Notes: generated by a model not told the origin, from the sequence alone. Positions 1-9,683 are shown, counted from the first letter of the stretch. The stretch: 64,000 nucleotides of DNA from an uncultured Draconibacterium sp. (GCF_963677155.1 NZ_OY781884.1:4398501-4462500), one strand, 5' to 3'. Translations and numbers: made by a program.

Positions 1-56
1 AATAAGATTATAAGTAATCCGAGTAGAATATATTTTTTGCGGTCAAAAACTTTCAT
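1..56 (-). CDS. 5' end of an unidentified gene, cut by the window edge
   Basis: An ATG on the minus strand (54-56) opens a frame of 18 codons to the window edge. It reads as a short charged N-terminus (MKVFDRKK) followed by a leucine/isoleucine-rich stretch, as expected for a signal anchor or first membrane segment. It diverges from mazG, and the 63 bases between the two starts would hold both promoters. Too little is visible to name a family, and it could be a chance reading frame. Confidence 0.35.
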   Translation of the reverse strand, partial: MKVFDRKKYILLGLLIIL

Positions 57-119
57 CTTTATTCTTAATTATACCTTTACCCAAGGATATACACCCGAAA
101 AATAAAAGGTTCAAAGTTT

Positions 120-896
120 ATGCAAAAAAAAGTTGAAGAGTTTAAACGCTTACTGGATATAATGGACGAATTGCGCGAGAAATGTCCGTGGGATAAAAAA
201 CAAACGCTGGAATCGTTACGGAAACTAACGATAGAGGAAACTTACGAATTGGGCGATGCCATTTTGAAAAACGATTTACAAGAGATAAAAAAAGAACTGG
301 GCGACATACTGTTGCATATTGTTTTTTACGCCAAAATCGGTGATGAGAAAGGAGCTTTCGATATTGGCGATGTGCTGGAAGGTATCAATGAAAAACTGGT
401 TTACCGTCATCCGCATATTTTTGGCGATGTTGATGTTGATGGTTCGGCCGATAAAGTTGCTGAAAACTGGGAAGCCTTAAAATTGAAAGAAAAAGGTGGC
501 AACAAACGTGTTCTGGAAGGTGTGCCTGCTGCCATGCCGGCGCTGGTTAAAGCCAACCGTATCCAGGAAAAAGTGCGGGGCGTGGGTTTCGACTGGGAAT
601 ACAAAGAGCAGGTTTGGGATAAAGTGAAGGAAGAGGTTGATGAGTTAAGCGTGGAGATCAATAAAGCCGACAAAGATAAAATGGAGGCAGAATTTGGTGA
701 TTTGCTTTTTGCCGTTGTAAATGCTGCGCGTTTGTACGACATCGATCCGGAAGCTGCGCTGGAACGCACCAATATGAAATTTATAAAACGCTTTAATTAC
801 CTCGAAAGCAAAACACTTTTACAGGGAAAAAGCCTGCATGATATGAGTCTTGCCGAAATGGACGAGATTTGGGAGGAAGCTAAGAAGGAAGAGTAA
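120..896 (+). CDS. mazG: MazG nucleoside triphosphate pyrophosphohydrolase
   Basis: 258 residues, the usual length for the two-domain MazG that hydrolyses (d)NTPs to the monophosphate and pyrophosphate in the cytoplasm, a house-cleaning role. Two MazG repeats are visible. The N-terminal one (about residues 10-115) carries the CPWD motif, EETYEL and ELGDILLH. The C-terminal one carries EEVDEL and EFGDLLFAVVNAAR. The acidic ExxE and ExxD residues that bind magnesium are present in both halves. It stands alone on the plus strand, with a divergent gene upstream. Family assignment is secure; substrate preference cannot be read from sequence. Confidence 0.95.
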   Translation: MQKKVEEFKRLLDIMDELREKCPWDKKQTLESLRKLTIEETYELGDAILKNDLQEIKKELGDILLHIVFYAKIGDEKGAFDIGDVLEGINEKLVYRHPHIFGDVDVDGSADKVAENWEALKLKEKGGNKRVLEGVPAAMPALVKANRIQEKVRGVGFDWEYKEQVWDKVKEEVDELSVEINKADKDKMEAEFGDLLFAVVNAARLYDIDPEAALERTNMKFIKRFNYLESKTLLQGKSLHDMSLAEMDEIWEEAKKEE

Positions 897-1029
897 CAGT
901 TAGGGGAAAAGTAAAAAAGGAAAAGGGCAAAAGGAGAGCAAAGACATGATGACAGTTGGTATCCGGTAATTTTGGAATGTAAGGCAAAAGAGAGAGGCAC
1001 AAAGACAAAAATTAAAATATGAGTTTAAA

Positions 1030-1662
1030 ATGTTAGGAATAGAAAATTACTTAGGATTTATTGCGGCTGGGATTGTATTGAACTTAACTCCGGGAGCAGA
1101 TACGATGTATATTTTAACTCGTAGTATATCACAAGGTCGAAAAGCTGGAATTTATTCTGTACTTGGGATAACCACAGGTGGATTGGTTCATACTATTTTT
1201 GCGTCATTTGGATTATCAATCATTTTAGCTAAATCAGCTACAGCTTTTGCAATTGTAAAATATGTAGGCGTAGCTTATCTTGTATATTTAGGTGTAAAAA
1301 TGATAGTTGACAAGAAAAACTCATTTGCGGATAATTCTGCAAAAACGGAGCAGATTGATCTGAGAAAAATCTATCGGCAAGGAGTATTTACAAATGTGTT
1401 AAATCCTAAAGTTGCTTTATTCTTTTTGGCATTTCTACCTCAATTTATAAATACTGATAACGCCGCCGGGACTTTGCCATTTCTTATTCTTGGAGTTACG
1501 TTTATGATGACAGGAACTTTATGGTGTTTATTTTTAGCTTACGCAGCTTCATTGATTACAAAAACATTAAGGGAAAATGATAAGATTGGGATAATTCTGC
1601 AAAAAGTAAGTGGATTTATTTTTATCGGATTAGGATTTAGACTATTGACGCAGAAACAATAA
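1030..1662 (+). CDS. LysE/RhtB family amino-acid exporter
   Basis: 210 residues with about six hydrophobic segments. The N-terminal signature LNLTPGADTMYILTRS and the internal NPKVALFFLAFLPQF are typical of the LysE/RhtB family of inner-membrane efflux proteins for amino acids and related small molecules. The 133-base gap after mazG and the inverted repeat just after its stop suggest a separate transcription unit. Its codon use looks more AT-rich than mazG, so with the following DUF3781 gene it may be accessory material; this is inference. The substrate is unknown. Confidence 0.9.
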   Translation: MLGIENYLGFIAAGIVLNLTPGADTMYILTRSISQGRKAGIYSVLGITTGGLVHTIFASFGLSIILAKSATAFAIVKYVGVAYLVYLGVKMIVDKKNSFADNSAKTEQIDLRKIYRQGVFTNVLNPKVALFFLAFLPQFINTDNAAGTLPFLILGVTFMMTGTLWCLFLAYAASLITKTLRENDKIGIILQKVSGFIFIGLGFRLLTQKQ

Positions 1663-1674
1663 AAATGTTCTGTT

Positions 1675-1771
1675 GCACTGTGTAGTAGGCTAATTCGATA
1701 ATTATTCAGGTTTCTAATCTTCTCAAACGGCGAGTGGTTTGCCAGCAAATTACTACACAATGTGTTAGTGC
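1675..1771. repeat. Bulged imperfect inverted repeat between convergent genes
   Basis: GCACTGTGTAGTA at 1675-1687 pairs in two blocks with TACTACAC (1751-1758) and AGTGC (1767-1771). Eight unpaired bases sit on one side, and a small inner hairpin lies around TTTGCCAGCAAA. It lies between the convergent LysE and DUF3781 genes. It has no T-run, so it is not an obvious terminator. The bulged long-arm layout resembles recombination sites of cassette systems, but no attC core boxes can be matched. Confidence 0.5.
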
Positions 1772-1784
1772 TAATACAATTCGT

Positions 1785-2042
1785 TTAATTTAGTTTATCT
1801 GCGGTAATAATTCTAAAAGTGTGGCTATTAATTGTAAGCCTAACCTCACGTGTTTTATTGGTAATGTAAATATTTTTACCTTTTTGGTGAAAGCCGGATT
1901 CTTCGGTTTCATTTATAATGGAGCGAACCATTTCTTCGATTTTGTCGTTGGAAAGCTCAATATTTAGTTTCTTATTTATTCTACCATAAACAAGATCAGT
2001 GTAACAAATTTTCTCTGCTATTTTATTTTTTACACTTTTCAT
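1785..2042 (-). CDS. DUF3781 family small protein
   Basis: 85 residues, with a short charged N-terminus, the segment ICYTDLVYGRINKKL, and a C-terminal strand-rich part ending TINSHTFRIITADKL. From memory this matches DUF3781, a family of about 80 residues with no known function; such genes often sit in variable regions. There is no signal peptide or membrane segment, so it should be cytoplasmic. It is convergent with the LysE gene and followed upstream by the flavoprotein gene. The family name is recalled, not searched. Confidence 0.75.
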   Translation of the reverse strand: MKSVKNKIAEKICYTDLVYGRINKKLNIELSNDKIEEMVRSIINETEESGFHQKGKNIYITNKTREVRLTINSHTFRIITADKLN

Positions 2043-2099
2043 AAATCTTTGACAGAGTTTTTAATATTCAATCTTCCTTCAAATCAATTCAATTGTCAA

Positions 2100-2678
2100 T
2101 CAATAAGTTGCAACCTTCTTCATCAACCAACTCATATTCTCGGCTAGCGTTCGAATAGTGTTAATGCCTTCTTCATCCTGGAGTACATCTCCCTGGTTTT
2201 TACCGAAAGCAAAGTTCCAGTAGCTTGAACCCGGAACGATCATCTGGTTGATCAGGAAAAAGCGATTCATGGCATCGAAAGTAGGCAATGCACCACCTCG
2301 GCGCACTGAAATTAATCCTGCACCAACTTTACGTTTTAGCAAATGACCGTTACCGCGTGTAACGTAACCGGTCACATCCATTAGGGCTTTTATTTCAGTG
2401 CTTACATCAGCAAAGTAAACGGGAGTACCCAAAATAATACCGTCGGCTTCAATCATTTTTTCGATGCAAAGATTTAGCAGATCATTTTTTATGTGGCATC
2501 TCCGATCTTGAATTTCTCGACATTTTCCGCAAGCCGTACAACCGTGAACCGGTTTATTTCCCAGCTGAATAACTTCGGTTTCTATTCCTTCCGACCGAAA
2601 GATCTTAAATGTTTCTTCTATTAAAATCGATGTATTTCCGTTGCGTCGAGGGCTTCCGTTAATGGCTACTACTTTCAT
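2100..2678 (-). CDS. NAD(P)H-dependent FMN reductase / iron-sulfur flavoprotein-like
   Basis: 192 residues from the ATG at 2678. An upstream in-frame start would add 29 low-complexity residues, but MKVVAINGSPRRNGNT is the canonical start of the flavodoxin-like fold, whose GSPRxxGNT loop binds the FMN phosphate. The segment CTACGKC, with a further cysteine soon after, resembles the compact cluster motif of iron-sulfur flavoproteins. GTPVYFADVSTEIKALMD is the second FMN-contacting loop. It probably transfers electrons from NAD(P)H to small acceptors in the cytoplasm; the physiological partner is unknown. It lies downstream of the DUF4159 gene and may be cotranscribed with it. Confidence 0.85.
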   Translation of the reverse strand: MKVVAINGSPRRNGNTSILIEETFKIFRSEGIETEVIQLGNKPVHGCTACGKCREIQDRRCHIKNDLLNLCIEKMIEADGIILGTPVYFADVSTEIKALMDVTGYVTRGNGHLLKRKVGAGLISVRRGGALPTFDAMNRFFLINQMIVPGSSYWNFAFGKNQGDVLQDEEGINTIRTLAENMSWLMKKVATY

Positions 2679-2730
2679 GAAAAAAATTGTTGAATTGCTA
2701 AACTGTTCAATTGTATAACTGCTAAACTGT

Positions 2731-3384
2731 TTATTGTCCGAATACGTAGGCGATAATATTGGCACCCATTTTCAGTGCTTTCTGGCGCAGCTCTTCCGGA
2801 TCGTTGTGTACGTCGATATCTTCCCAACCATCGCCCAAATCGGTTTCGTAAGTGTATAGACAAACCAGCCGGTCGTCCACAAATAATCCAAAAGCCTGTG
2901 GTGGTTTATTGTCGTGCTCGTGTATTTTCGGAATACCTTCCTTAAAATCGTATTTCTGATGAAAAATTTCGTGCGATGGTGGTAATTCAACAAACTCCTG
3001 ATCGGGGAAAACCTTTTTCATTTCGCGTCGGATATATTCATCCAGTCCGTAATTATCGTCGATGTGTAAAAAACCTCCACCTTCAAGATAAACACGCAAG
3101 TTCATCGCGTCGCTTTCCGATAAAATAATGTTGCCGTGCCCGGTTAAGTGCACAAAAGGGAAATTAAACAACTCGGGGCTGCCAATTTCAATAGTCGATG
3201 GTTCAGGATTTATGTTGGTGTGCAGATTTTCGTTACAAAACTCAATGAGGTTGGGTAGGGCAGTAGGATCGGAATACCAGTCGCCGCCGCCATTGTATTT
3301 CAGCAAAGCAATTTTTACACTGCTGCTTTGTGCGGCAGATCCAAGTGTAAAAAGCAGAAACAGGAACAGAAATGCAGTTCTCAT
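2731..3384 (-). CDS. Exported DUF4159 domain protein
   Basis: 217 residues. A clear signal peptide (about residues 1-19, ending GSAAQ) precedes a DUF4159 domain with YNGGGDWYSDPTALPNL near the start and the conserved LTGHGNIILSE and GGFLHIDDN segments. The last two resemble the glutamine-amidotransferase-like fold in which this domain is classed. Expected in the periplasm; the function is unknown. Related genes often accompany MoxR and von Willebrand-type aerotolerance genes, but none of those are present here. Confidence 0.85.
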   Translation of the reverse strand: MRTAFLFLFLLFTLGSAAQSSSVKIALLKYNGGGDWYSDPTALPNLIEFCNENLHTNINPEPSTIEIGSPELFNFPFVHLTGHGNIILSESDAMNLRVYLEGGGFLHIDDNYGLDEYIRREMKKVFPDQEFVELPPSHEIFHQKYDFKEGIPKIHEHDNKPPQAFGLFVDDRLVCLYTYETDLGDGWEDIDVHNDPEELRQKALKMGANIIAYVFGQ

Positions 3385-3465
3385 TCGTTAAAATTTTTCG
3401 AAAAATACGATTCCTTACCGAGACGAAAAAATACAACAGAAACCAATTGCTGATTGGCGACAATA

Positions 3466-5229
3466 TTAACTTTCCATTGCTCCCCGCATTAATAAATCAA
3501 GGGCTTTGTTTAACGACCCGGCAGCTGTTATTTCTCCCGAGTTTACAAAGAAAATTTCATCAGCACTTTCGATGGTGTTTAGCCGGTGTGCAATAATAAC
3601 TTTTGACGTTGATGCTGGCAGGTTATTGATGATTGTTTCCAATTGTTGTTCGGTAACCGTGTCGATATTTGCCGTAGCCTCGTCGAGAATCAGTAATTCC
3701 GGCTTTCTTAAAATGGCACGCATAAAAGCAATTAGCTGTTTTTGCCCCAGGCTAATTCCGTCACCTGTCATTTGTATAGGCGTTTCCAAACCACTATCAA
3801 AACGTTGCAGCAAACTTCCCAGTCCGGCTTCTTCAAGCGAATTGCGCAGCTCTTCATTGCTTAAAGCTGTCATTGCTTCATTACCATATAAGATGTTTTC
3901 GCGTACCGTGCCCGAGAATAAAATTGGGTCTTGAAGAATTACCCCGATTTTTGCTGTTCTTTCAGCTGCATCGTATGATTTTATGTCTTTCCCATCCAAA
4001 AGAATTGTTCCTTTTGTGGCATCGTATAAACGGGCAATCAAAGATGCAGTAGTTGTTTTTCCTCCACCTGTAGGCCCGATAAAAGCATAGGTTTTTCCGC
4101 GCTCTAAATCAAAGTTAACCTTGTGAAGCACCTCTTTGCCGTTCGGGTAGCAAAACGAAACATCGTTAAAATGTACCAGTGCGTTGCTTTGTTGTGTTTC
4201 CGTTTCTGTTGCAACCTCCAAATTACTTTCAAGCGAAAGTAAATACGAGATGCGATCCCATGCTGCCAAAGCTTGTTGAAAGTTTGCCCAAAGTATGGCC
4301 AGTTGGCGTAAGGGGTTATAAAAGTTCATCACATAAGCAATAAAACTTATCAGCAAACCAACGCTGAAATTTCCCTGTATGATGAGGTATATACCCAGCG
4401 CCAAAACAATCAGTTGCCCAAGGTTGGCGGCAAAAGTATAAATAGGATTGAGGATAGTGTTGGCAATTCCGGCATAAACCGATTGCTTATAGTTTTCTTC
4501 GTTTGCCGCAGTAAAACGTTTTCTGAAATAGTCGCGACGGTTAAAAGCAACCACTACTTTAAAATTGGCCAGGCTTTCCTGTATTTCGGCAGAAAGATTG
4601 CCCAAACTTTTTAAGCTGGCCTCGTTTTTTCTGCGTATCCACGGCGAAATAATTCTGGTGAAAATCAAAAGAAACAGGGCAGGTGAGAGTGCTGCCAATC
4701 CCAGTGGCAGGTTGATTACCAGAAGCAGAATCCCTGCACCGGTCATGGTAATTATGCCGCCAATAAAACGCATCAGCGATTGCGAAAAAAACTCGTTTAC
4801 TTTTTGTGTGTCGTTGTTGATACGCGATATCAGATCGCCCGATTTATTTTGGTTAAAAAAGTCGAGCGGCAGTTCCTGCAATTTATGAAATACCGAATTG
4901 CGGAGGCTGTACAACATCCGTTGCCCAATGCCGCCCATCATTATCATTTGAGCATAATTCACAAAAAAGGCAACCACATACATTGTCAGCAAAATTCCGG
5001 CAAAAAGCAGAATTCCGTGGTAATCTTTGGTTTGCACATAATGGTCTACCGTATACCCTATGATGTATGCGCCAGCCAGACTTAATGCAGCATTTAAAGC
5101 AATTGCTGCAAAAGCGATGATTAGGTTGCGCCGTTCGCCACTGATAATCGCCACCAGTTTCTTTAATGATTTCAGAAACGGAAGCTTCTTTTCTTTTTTA
5201 TCGGGTGTGCGGTTCAGATTATAATTCAT
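3466..5229 (-). CDS. ABC exporter half-transporter, catalytic-site subunit
   Basis: 587 residues: a six-helix type I exporter membrane domain (about 35-330) and a nucleotide-binding domain (about 350-580). Walker A is GPTGGGKT (385-392), Walker B is LLILDE with catalytic Glu517, and the switch His is His548. The signature is degenerate, ISLGQ (492-496) instead of LSGGQ. The start overlaps the end of the next gene (5219-6967) by 11 bases, so the two are translationally coupled and should form a heterodimer in the inner membrane. The substrate (lipid, drug or peptide) is not predictable. Confidence 0.93.
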   Translation of the reverse strand: MNYNLNRTPDKKEKKLPFLKSLKKLVAIISGERRNLIIAFAAIALNAALSLAGAYIIGYTVDHYVQTKDYHGILLFAGILLTMYVVAFFVNYAQMIMMGGIGQRMLYSLRNSVFHKLQELPLDFFNQNKSGDLISRINNDTQKVNEFFSQSLMRFIGGIITMTGAGILLLVINLPLGLAALSPALFLLIFTRIISPWIRRKNEASLKSLGNLSAEIQESLANFKVVVAFNRRDYFRKRFTAANEENYKQSVYAGIANTILNPIYTFAANLGQLIVLALGIYLIIQGNFSVGLLISFIAYVMNFYNPLRQLAILWANFQQALAAWDRISYLLSLESNLEVATETETQQSNALVHFNDVSFCYPNGKEVLHKVNFDLERGKTYAFIGPTGGGKTTTASLIARLYDATKGTILLDGKDIKSYDAAERTAKIGVILQDPILFSGTVRENILYGNEAMTALSNEELRNSLEEAGLGSLLQRFDSGLETPIQMTGDGISLGQKQLIAFMRAILRKPELLILDEATANIDTVTEQQLETIINNLPASTSKVIIAHRLNTIESADEIFFVNSGEITAAGSLNKALDLLMRGAMES

Positions 5230-6967
5230 AGTGGCTTGTACTTTTTTGTGAGTTATAAATCTGAATATATTCGGGAGAATTTTCCTTCAAACTTTCGTGT
5301 TTTCCCGATGCTACCACTTCGCCTTCCATAAGAAGAATAATCTGGTCGAATCCGGTAACCGGCGCTATTTTCTGAGTGATGGAAAGTAGCGTAAGCTCCG
5401 GATAATTTTTATGAATATTAGCCAGAATTTTATCCTCGGTTTTTCGGTCAACCCGCGAAGTAAAATCATCGAGCAAAAGAATTTTAGGATTTAGTGCCAG
5501 TGCGCGCGCCAGCATAATACGTTGTTTCTGTCCGCCCGAAAGACTGGTTCCCCGCTCCGAAACGATCGTGTTTAAACCGTCGGGCAAGGTTTTTATAAAA
5601 TCAGCCAGTTCTGCCGTAGCAATGGCTTTGTTTAAATCTTTATCCGAAACCTGGTCGTTAAAGGCAATGTTTTCACGCAGGCTCATATTAAAAATCACAT
5701 TATCCTGAAAAACAAACCCAAGTTGTCGGTTTAAAACTTCAGTAGAGTAATCTTTAACCGGAATATTGTCGATGGTGATCGAACCGGAATCCGGCGGTAT
5801 AAGATTGGTAAGCAAATAAAGCAACTGACTTTTTCCGGCAGCTGTTGGTCCGATAATTGCCGTTTTGCTTCCGGCTTTTATATCGAACGAAATATTCTTA
5901 AGAACCGGTTTTTTGTCAAAGCTTAGTGTAATATTTTGAAGTTTAATATCTCCTGATATATCTGTTTCCACAGTGCCGTTATCAACCGGCGGCGGAGCAT
6001 CCAAAATCTGTCTGATTCTGTTGTAAGAAGCCGTTGCCGAGGCAATAATATTACTCATAAATCCAATCATCATAATAGGAAAGATTAACATCATTACGTA
6101 GCTGTTAAAAGCTGCAAAATTACCCAGCGAAAGGGTGTCCATAACCACATAATGCCCGCCAAGTGCCAGAATGATGACAATGGCAAAGTTGGCCACAAAT
6201 GTAACAATGGGAATGAGTACCGAGAACATGCGAACAATGGCAAGTCCCAAATCGCGCGATTCAACATTCTTTTCTGCAAACTTGAGAATTTCGGGTTGTT
6301 GCGAGTTTAAAACCCGGATAAGTGCTGAGCCCAGAATACTTTCGTTTATAACACGGTTGAGGGAGTCGATCACCTCGCGGCTAAGTTTAAAAAGTACTTT
6401 TACTTTTTTGAATACAATGTAAAATGCCACCGACAAAATAGGTACGATGGTGAGTACTGCCAGCGCCAGTTTCCAATTAATCGAAATCAGCAGAACTGCT
6501 ACCCCAAAAATGATGAACAACGATGAAATAATGGAAACAAATGCCTGCGATACAAACATTTTTACCGAATCCATATCGGAAGTGAGGTTGGTTAAAAGTT
6601 TCGAAGGATTGGCTTTTAAAATGAATGAATAACTCTGTTTCGAAATCTTGTCTGATAATTTATTGCGCAGATCTTTGGCAACTCTTTCGGCAGCTAATGT
6701 TTGTACAACCCCCTGAAGCAAGGTGAAAATAAATATTCCGAGAGCTGCCAGAACAAATTCGGTGATAATTGTTTTTGCATCAAATTGATTAGCCGTAAAT
6801 GAGTCGATCCCGCGCGCAATAATTCGCGGAATAAGTAAGTTGATCCCGCTGCCGGCAAGTGCCATTATTATTAATATGGCTACAAGTGCTTTGTATGGTC
6901 CCAGCACCCGAAACAGGCCTGCCCGCTGTTTTCCTTCTGTTCCTTTTTTACTTTGGGTTTTGCGCAT
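5219..6967 (-). CDS. ABC exporter half-transporter, degenerate-site subunit
   Basis: 582 residues with the same layout as its partner: membrane domain about 25-325, then the ATPase domain. Walker A GPTAAGKS (373-380) and signature LSGGQ (476-480) are normal. The Walker B region reads ILLLDD, so the catalytic Glu is Asp501, and the switch His position is Gln532. First gene of the two-gene operon. The pattern is that of heterodimeric exporters such as TM287/288 or BmrCD, where one ATP site is non-hydrolytic. Confidence 0.93.
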   Translation of the reverse strand: MRKTQSKKGTEGKQRAGLFRVLGPYKALVAILIIMALAGSGINLLIPRIIARGIDSFTANQFDAKTIITEFVLAALGIFIFTLLQGVVQTLAAERVAKDLRNKLSDKISKQSYSFILKANPSKLLTNLTSDMDSVKMFVSQAFVSIISSLFIIFGVAVLLISINWKLALAVLTIVPILSVAFYIVFKKVKVLFKLSREVIDSLNRVINESILGSALIRVLNSQQPEILKFAEKNVESRDLGLAIVRMFSVLIPIVTFVANFAIVIILALGGHYVVMDTLSLGNFAAFNSYVMMLIFPIMMIGFMSNIIASATASYNRIRQILDAPPPVDNGTVETDISGDIKLQNITLSFDKKPVLKNISFDIKAGSKTAIIGPTAAGKSQLLYLLTNLIPPDSGSITIDNIPVKDYSTEVLNRQLGFVFQDNVIFNMSLRENIAFNDQVSDKDLNKAIATAELADFIKTLPDGLNTIVSERGTSLSGGQKQRIMLARALALNPKILLLDDFTSRVDRKTEDKILANIHKNYPELTLLSITQKIAPVTGFDQIILLMEGEVVASGKHESLKENSPEYIQIYNSQKSTSHYEL

Positions 6968-7178
6968 CTTAAAAATTGTGGTGCAAATCTACCCATTTAT
7001 AACCGTTTACTCTCCAAAATGATTAATCGGATGCCTATAAATTATAAAATTTTTAGATGTGATTTTTGTAATATGCATAAAATCAGGAGTTTATTGAGTG
7101 TTGTTTTTGGGCTAAAACAGATGAGTGTTGAAGTCTTTTTGCTTTTTTGTTAAGGTGTTGCCGCCGGATATTTTGTCT

Positions 7179-7226
7179 AAAGAAAGTGGGAATCCATTGT
7201 TCCCAATTCGGAATCCCGCTTTCTTT
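7179..7226 (-). terminator. Long stem-loop after the MacB-like permease gene
   Basis: Arms 7179-7195 and 7210-7226 form a 17-base-pair stem with one mismatch and one wobble, starting 16 bases past the stop of the permease gene. There is no strong U-run, so it may stabilise the mRNA 3' end rather than act as a classical intrinsic terminator. Confidence 0.4.
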
Positions 7227-7241
7227 AAATTTTCTTTTGTA

Positions 7242-9611
7242 TTATTCGTAACGTAATGCTTCTACGGGGTTACGGGTTGCAGCTTTATAACTCTGCACCG
7301 AAACGGTTAACAACGCAATAGCAATAGAAAGAATACCTGCCAGTGCAAATATCCACCAATGAAGCTCGGTTTGGTAAGCAAAGTTTTGTAGCCAACTGCT
7401 CATTACATACCATGCCAGCGGCGATGCAATTACAAACGAAATAAGTACCCATTTGATAAAATCTTTATTGAGCATAGACAGAATTTGCGAAACTTTTGAT
7501 CCGTTTACTTTGCGAATGCCGATTTCTTTTCGCTTTCGTTCGATGGCAAAAACCGATAGACCAAACAAACCTATGCAGGCAATAAATATGGCAACAAACG
7601 AAAAATATTGGAACAGTCCTGATATACGAAGTTCTGCATTATACATTTCTTGCAGCCGCTGGTCAAAAAAGCCAATTTCAATATTGGAGTCAGGAATAAT
7701 TGTTTTCCAGTTTTCCTTTATAGCTGCAAGCGTTTGACTAAAATTTTCGGGTCTTATCCGCATAATCAAAACATCGGGATTGTCGTTTAACGGTAGCATC
7801 ACCATGGGCTCAATTCCGGTGCGTAACGACTCGAAATGAAAATCTTTTGTTACGCCTACAATTCGTGCTCTGTCTCCGCCATTTCTGCCAAAGTATTTCT
7901 GAATAGGATCAGTCATTTTCATCCGTCTAATGGCTTCCTGATTAAGGATCACTTCGTTTGAAAATTCACTTTCACTGTCTTCTGTTAACTCAGTGGATGG
8001 CGAAAAGCTTTGTCCTTCAGCCATTGAGATTCCAAGTGTTTTGAAATATTCACGGTCAACATGCATGGCGCAAATCAGTACTTTGTTTTCCGGATCTTTG
8101 CCTTGCCAGTCGTAACCCCACGATGAGTTGCCGCCCCAAAACGGAAGTTTGTCTGTTTTGGTAAGGCTCTCTACGCCGCTAATATTTTTTAGCGATGCCG
8201 AAAGCGCTTCGTGTTTTGTTTTTGTCGCATCATCAAGATTAATGTAAACCAGGTTATTCTGGTTATACCCTAAATCGTAATTATTGATGAATTTTAGTTG
8301 CGAATTCACTGCTATGGTGCAAATAATCAGCATGATTGATAATGTAAATTGAACAACCACCAGCAGGCTTCTGAAACTTATTCGGTTGGCACTTTTCCGG
8401 GCAGCTTTTTTTAATACCCGCGCCGGAGCAAACGATGAAATGTACAACGAGGGGTAAGCTACGGATAAAACGAGCGTGGTCAGGATCGTACCAATCAGCA
8501 TTAAAATAAGGTATCTGTTACCCAATAACGACAAGGAAATATGTTTATCAGAAAGTTGCCCAAAAAGCGGAGTAAAAACGAGCACCAAAACAGCTCCTAA
8601 AACGATACTAATTGCAATCATCAATCCTTTTTCGTAAAAAAACTGCGATGTCAGATTTATTTTTGTAGCCCCCAAAACTTTGCGGATTCCAACTTCAGGC
8701 CGGCGTGTTTCAGAGCTGGCGGTTGAAGAGTTTACAAAGTTGATAGAGGCAATAAGAACAATAATAAGGGCAATGGCCAAAAACTGGTAAATGTATTGTA
8801 TGCGGTTGTTTTCTCCGGAGAAAGAGTACAAATGACGTTTGGCATACGGAAACAGGTAAATGGCTGTTTCCTGTCCTTTTTCCTTTAGAAAACCGGTTAG
8901 TTTGCTTTCCAGTTCATTGGTGTCGGTGCCTTTGCTAAGCAGTAAACAGGTGAAGGGCCAGTTGTTTCCCCAGCGTGTGAGATCGGCTCCCAGTTGTTCG
9001 GCTAATTTTATTGATGCCAAAATATCAAACTGTGTAGATGAATGGTCTTTGGGATAATCGATTATCGCTCCAACTGTTAAGTTGTAGCTCCCGTAAATAG
9101 TCAGTGTTTTACCAATAGGCGATTCATTGGGGAAGAATAATTGGGCAATTTTTGGTGTGATCAAAATTTTGTCGGGAGCTTCAATGGCATTTAAATCTCC
9201 TTCAATAAGTTCGAACGAAAAAACATTCGTAAATTCCTTGTCGGCTATGGTAAGGCTTATGTCTTTATATTCGGTAGTTTCGTATTTTACGGGCAAACCG
9301 CCAAGATTGGAATATGTGGTGGCGTTCTCAATTTCAGGATAGGTTTGTTTTAATTCGTTAGCCAAAGGAAAAGGCGTACATCCGGTATACAGATCCTGCC
9401 CATCGGAATAAACTTGATGTTCGTAAACCTGGTACATCTGACCAAGGTTGGCGTTATATTTGTCGAAACTGAGTTCGTCAACCACCCAAAAAAGAATGAG
9501 TGTTGTAACTGCAATCCCGATGGCCACACCACCAATATTTAAGAATGAAAAGAATTTGTTTTTCAGGATATTTCTCCACCCCAATCTGAGGTTGCGTTTA
9601 AATTCGGACAT
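7242..9611 (-). CDS. MacB/FtsX-type ABC transporter permease
   Basis: 789 residues, the large double-module permease form common in Bacteroidota. One N-terminal helix (about 20-44) precedes a periplasmic MacB core-type domain. A FtsX-like block follows with RRPEVGIRKVLGAT, then a second periplasmic domain and a second FtsX block with RKRKEIGIRKVNGS and closing helices; about eight helices in total. The repeated GIRKV-G motifs are the coupling helices that contact the ATPase. It is transcribed 72 bases after the ATPase gene. The family moves lipoproteins, peptides or antibiotics or performs mechanotransmission; the substrate here is unknown. Confidence 0.9.
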   Translation of the reverse strand: MSEFKRNLRLGWRNILKNKFFSFLNIGGVAIGIAVTTLILFWVVDELSFDKYNANLGQMYQVYEHQVYSDGQDLYTGCTPFPLANELKQTYPEIENATTYSNLGGLPVKYETTEYKDISLTIADKEFTNVFSFELIEGDLNAIEAPDKILITPKIAQLFFPNESPIGKTLTIYGSYNLTVGAIIDYPKDHSSTQFDILASIKLAEQLGADLTRWGNNWPFTCLLLSKGTDTNELESKLTGFLKEKGQETAIYLFPYAKRHLYSFSGENNRIQYIYQFLAIALIIVLIASINFVNSSTASSETRRPEVGIRKVLGATKINLTSQFFYEKGLMIAISIVLGAVLVLVFTPLFGQLSDKHISLSLLGNRYLILMLIGTILTTLVLSVAYPSLYISSFAPARVLKKAARKSANRISFRSLLVVVQFTLSIMLIICTIAVNSQLKFINNYDLGYNQNNLVYINLDDATKTKHEALSASLKNISGVESLTKTDKLPFWGGNSSWGYDWQGKDPENKVLICAMHVDREYFKTLGISMAEGQSFSPSTELTEDSESEFSNEVILNQEAIRRMKMTDPIQKYFGRNGGDRARIVGVTKDFHFESLRTGIEPMVMLPLNDNPDVLIMRIRPENFSQTLAAIKENWKTIIPDSNIEIGFFDQRLQEMYNAELRISGLFQYFSFVAIFIACIGLFGLSVFAIERKRKEIGIRKVNGSKVSQILSMLNKDFIKWVLISFVIASPLAWYVMSSWLQNFAYQTELHWWIFALAGILSIAIALLTVSVQSYKAATRNPVEALRYE

Positions 9612-9683
9612 GGTTATTGTTTTTGGTTTTTATGTTGTTCAATCCTATTTTATTGGAGTTGATGTATGTAAACAACCAGATGT

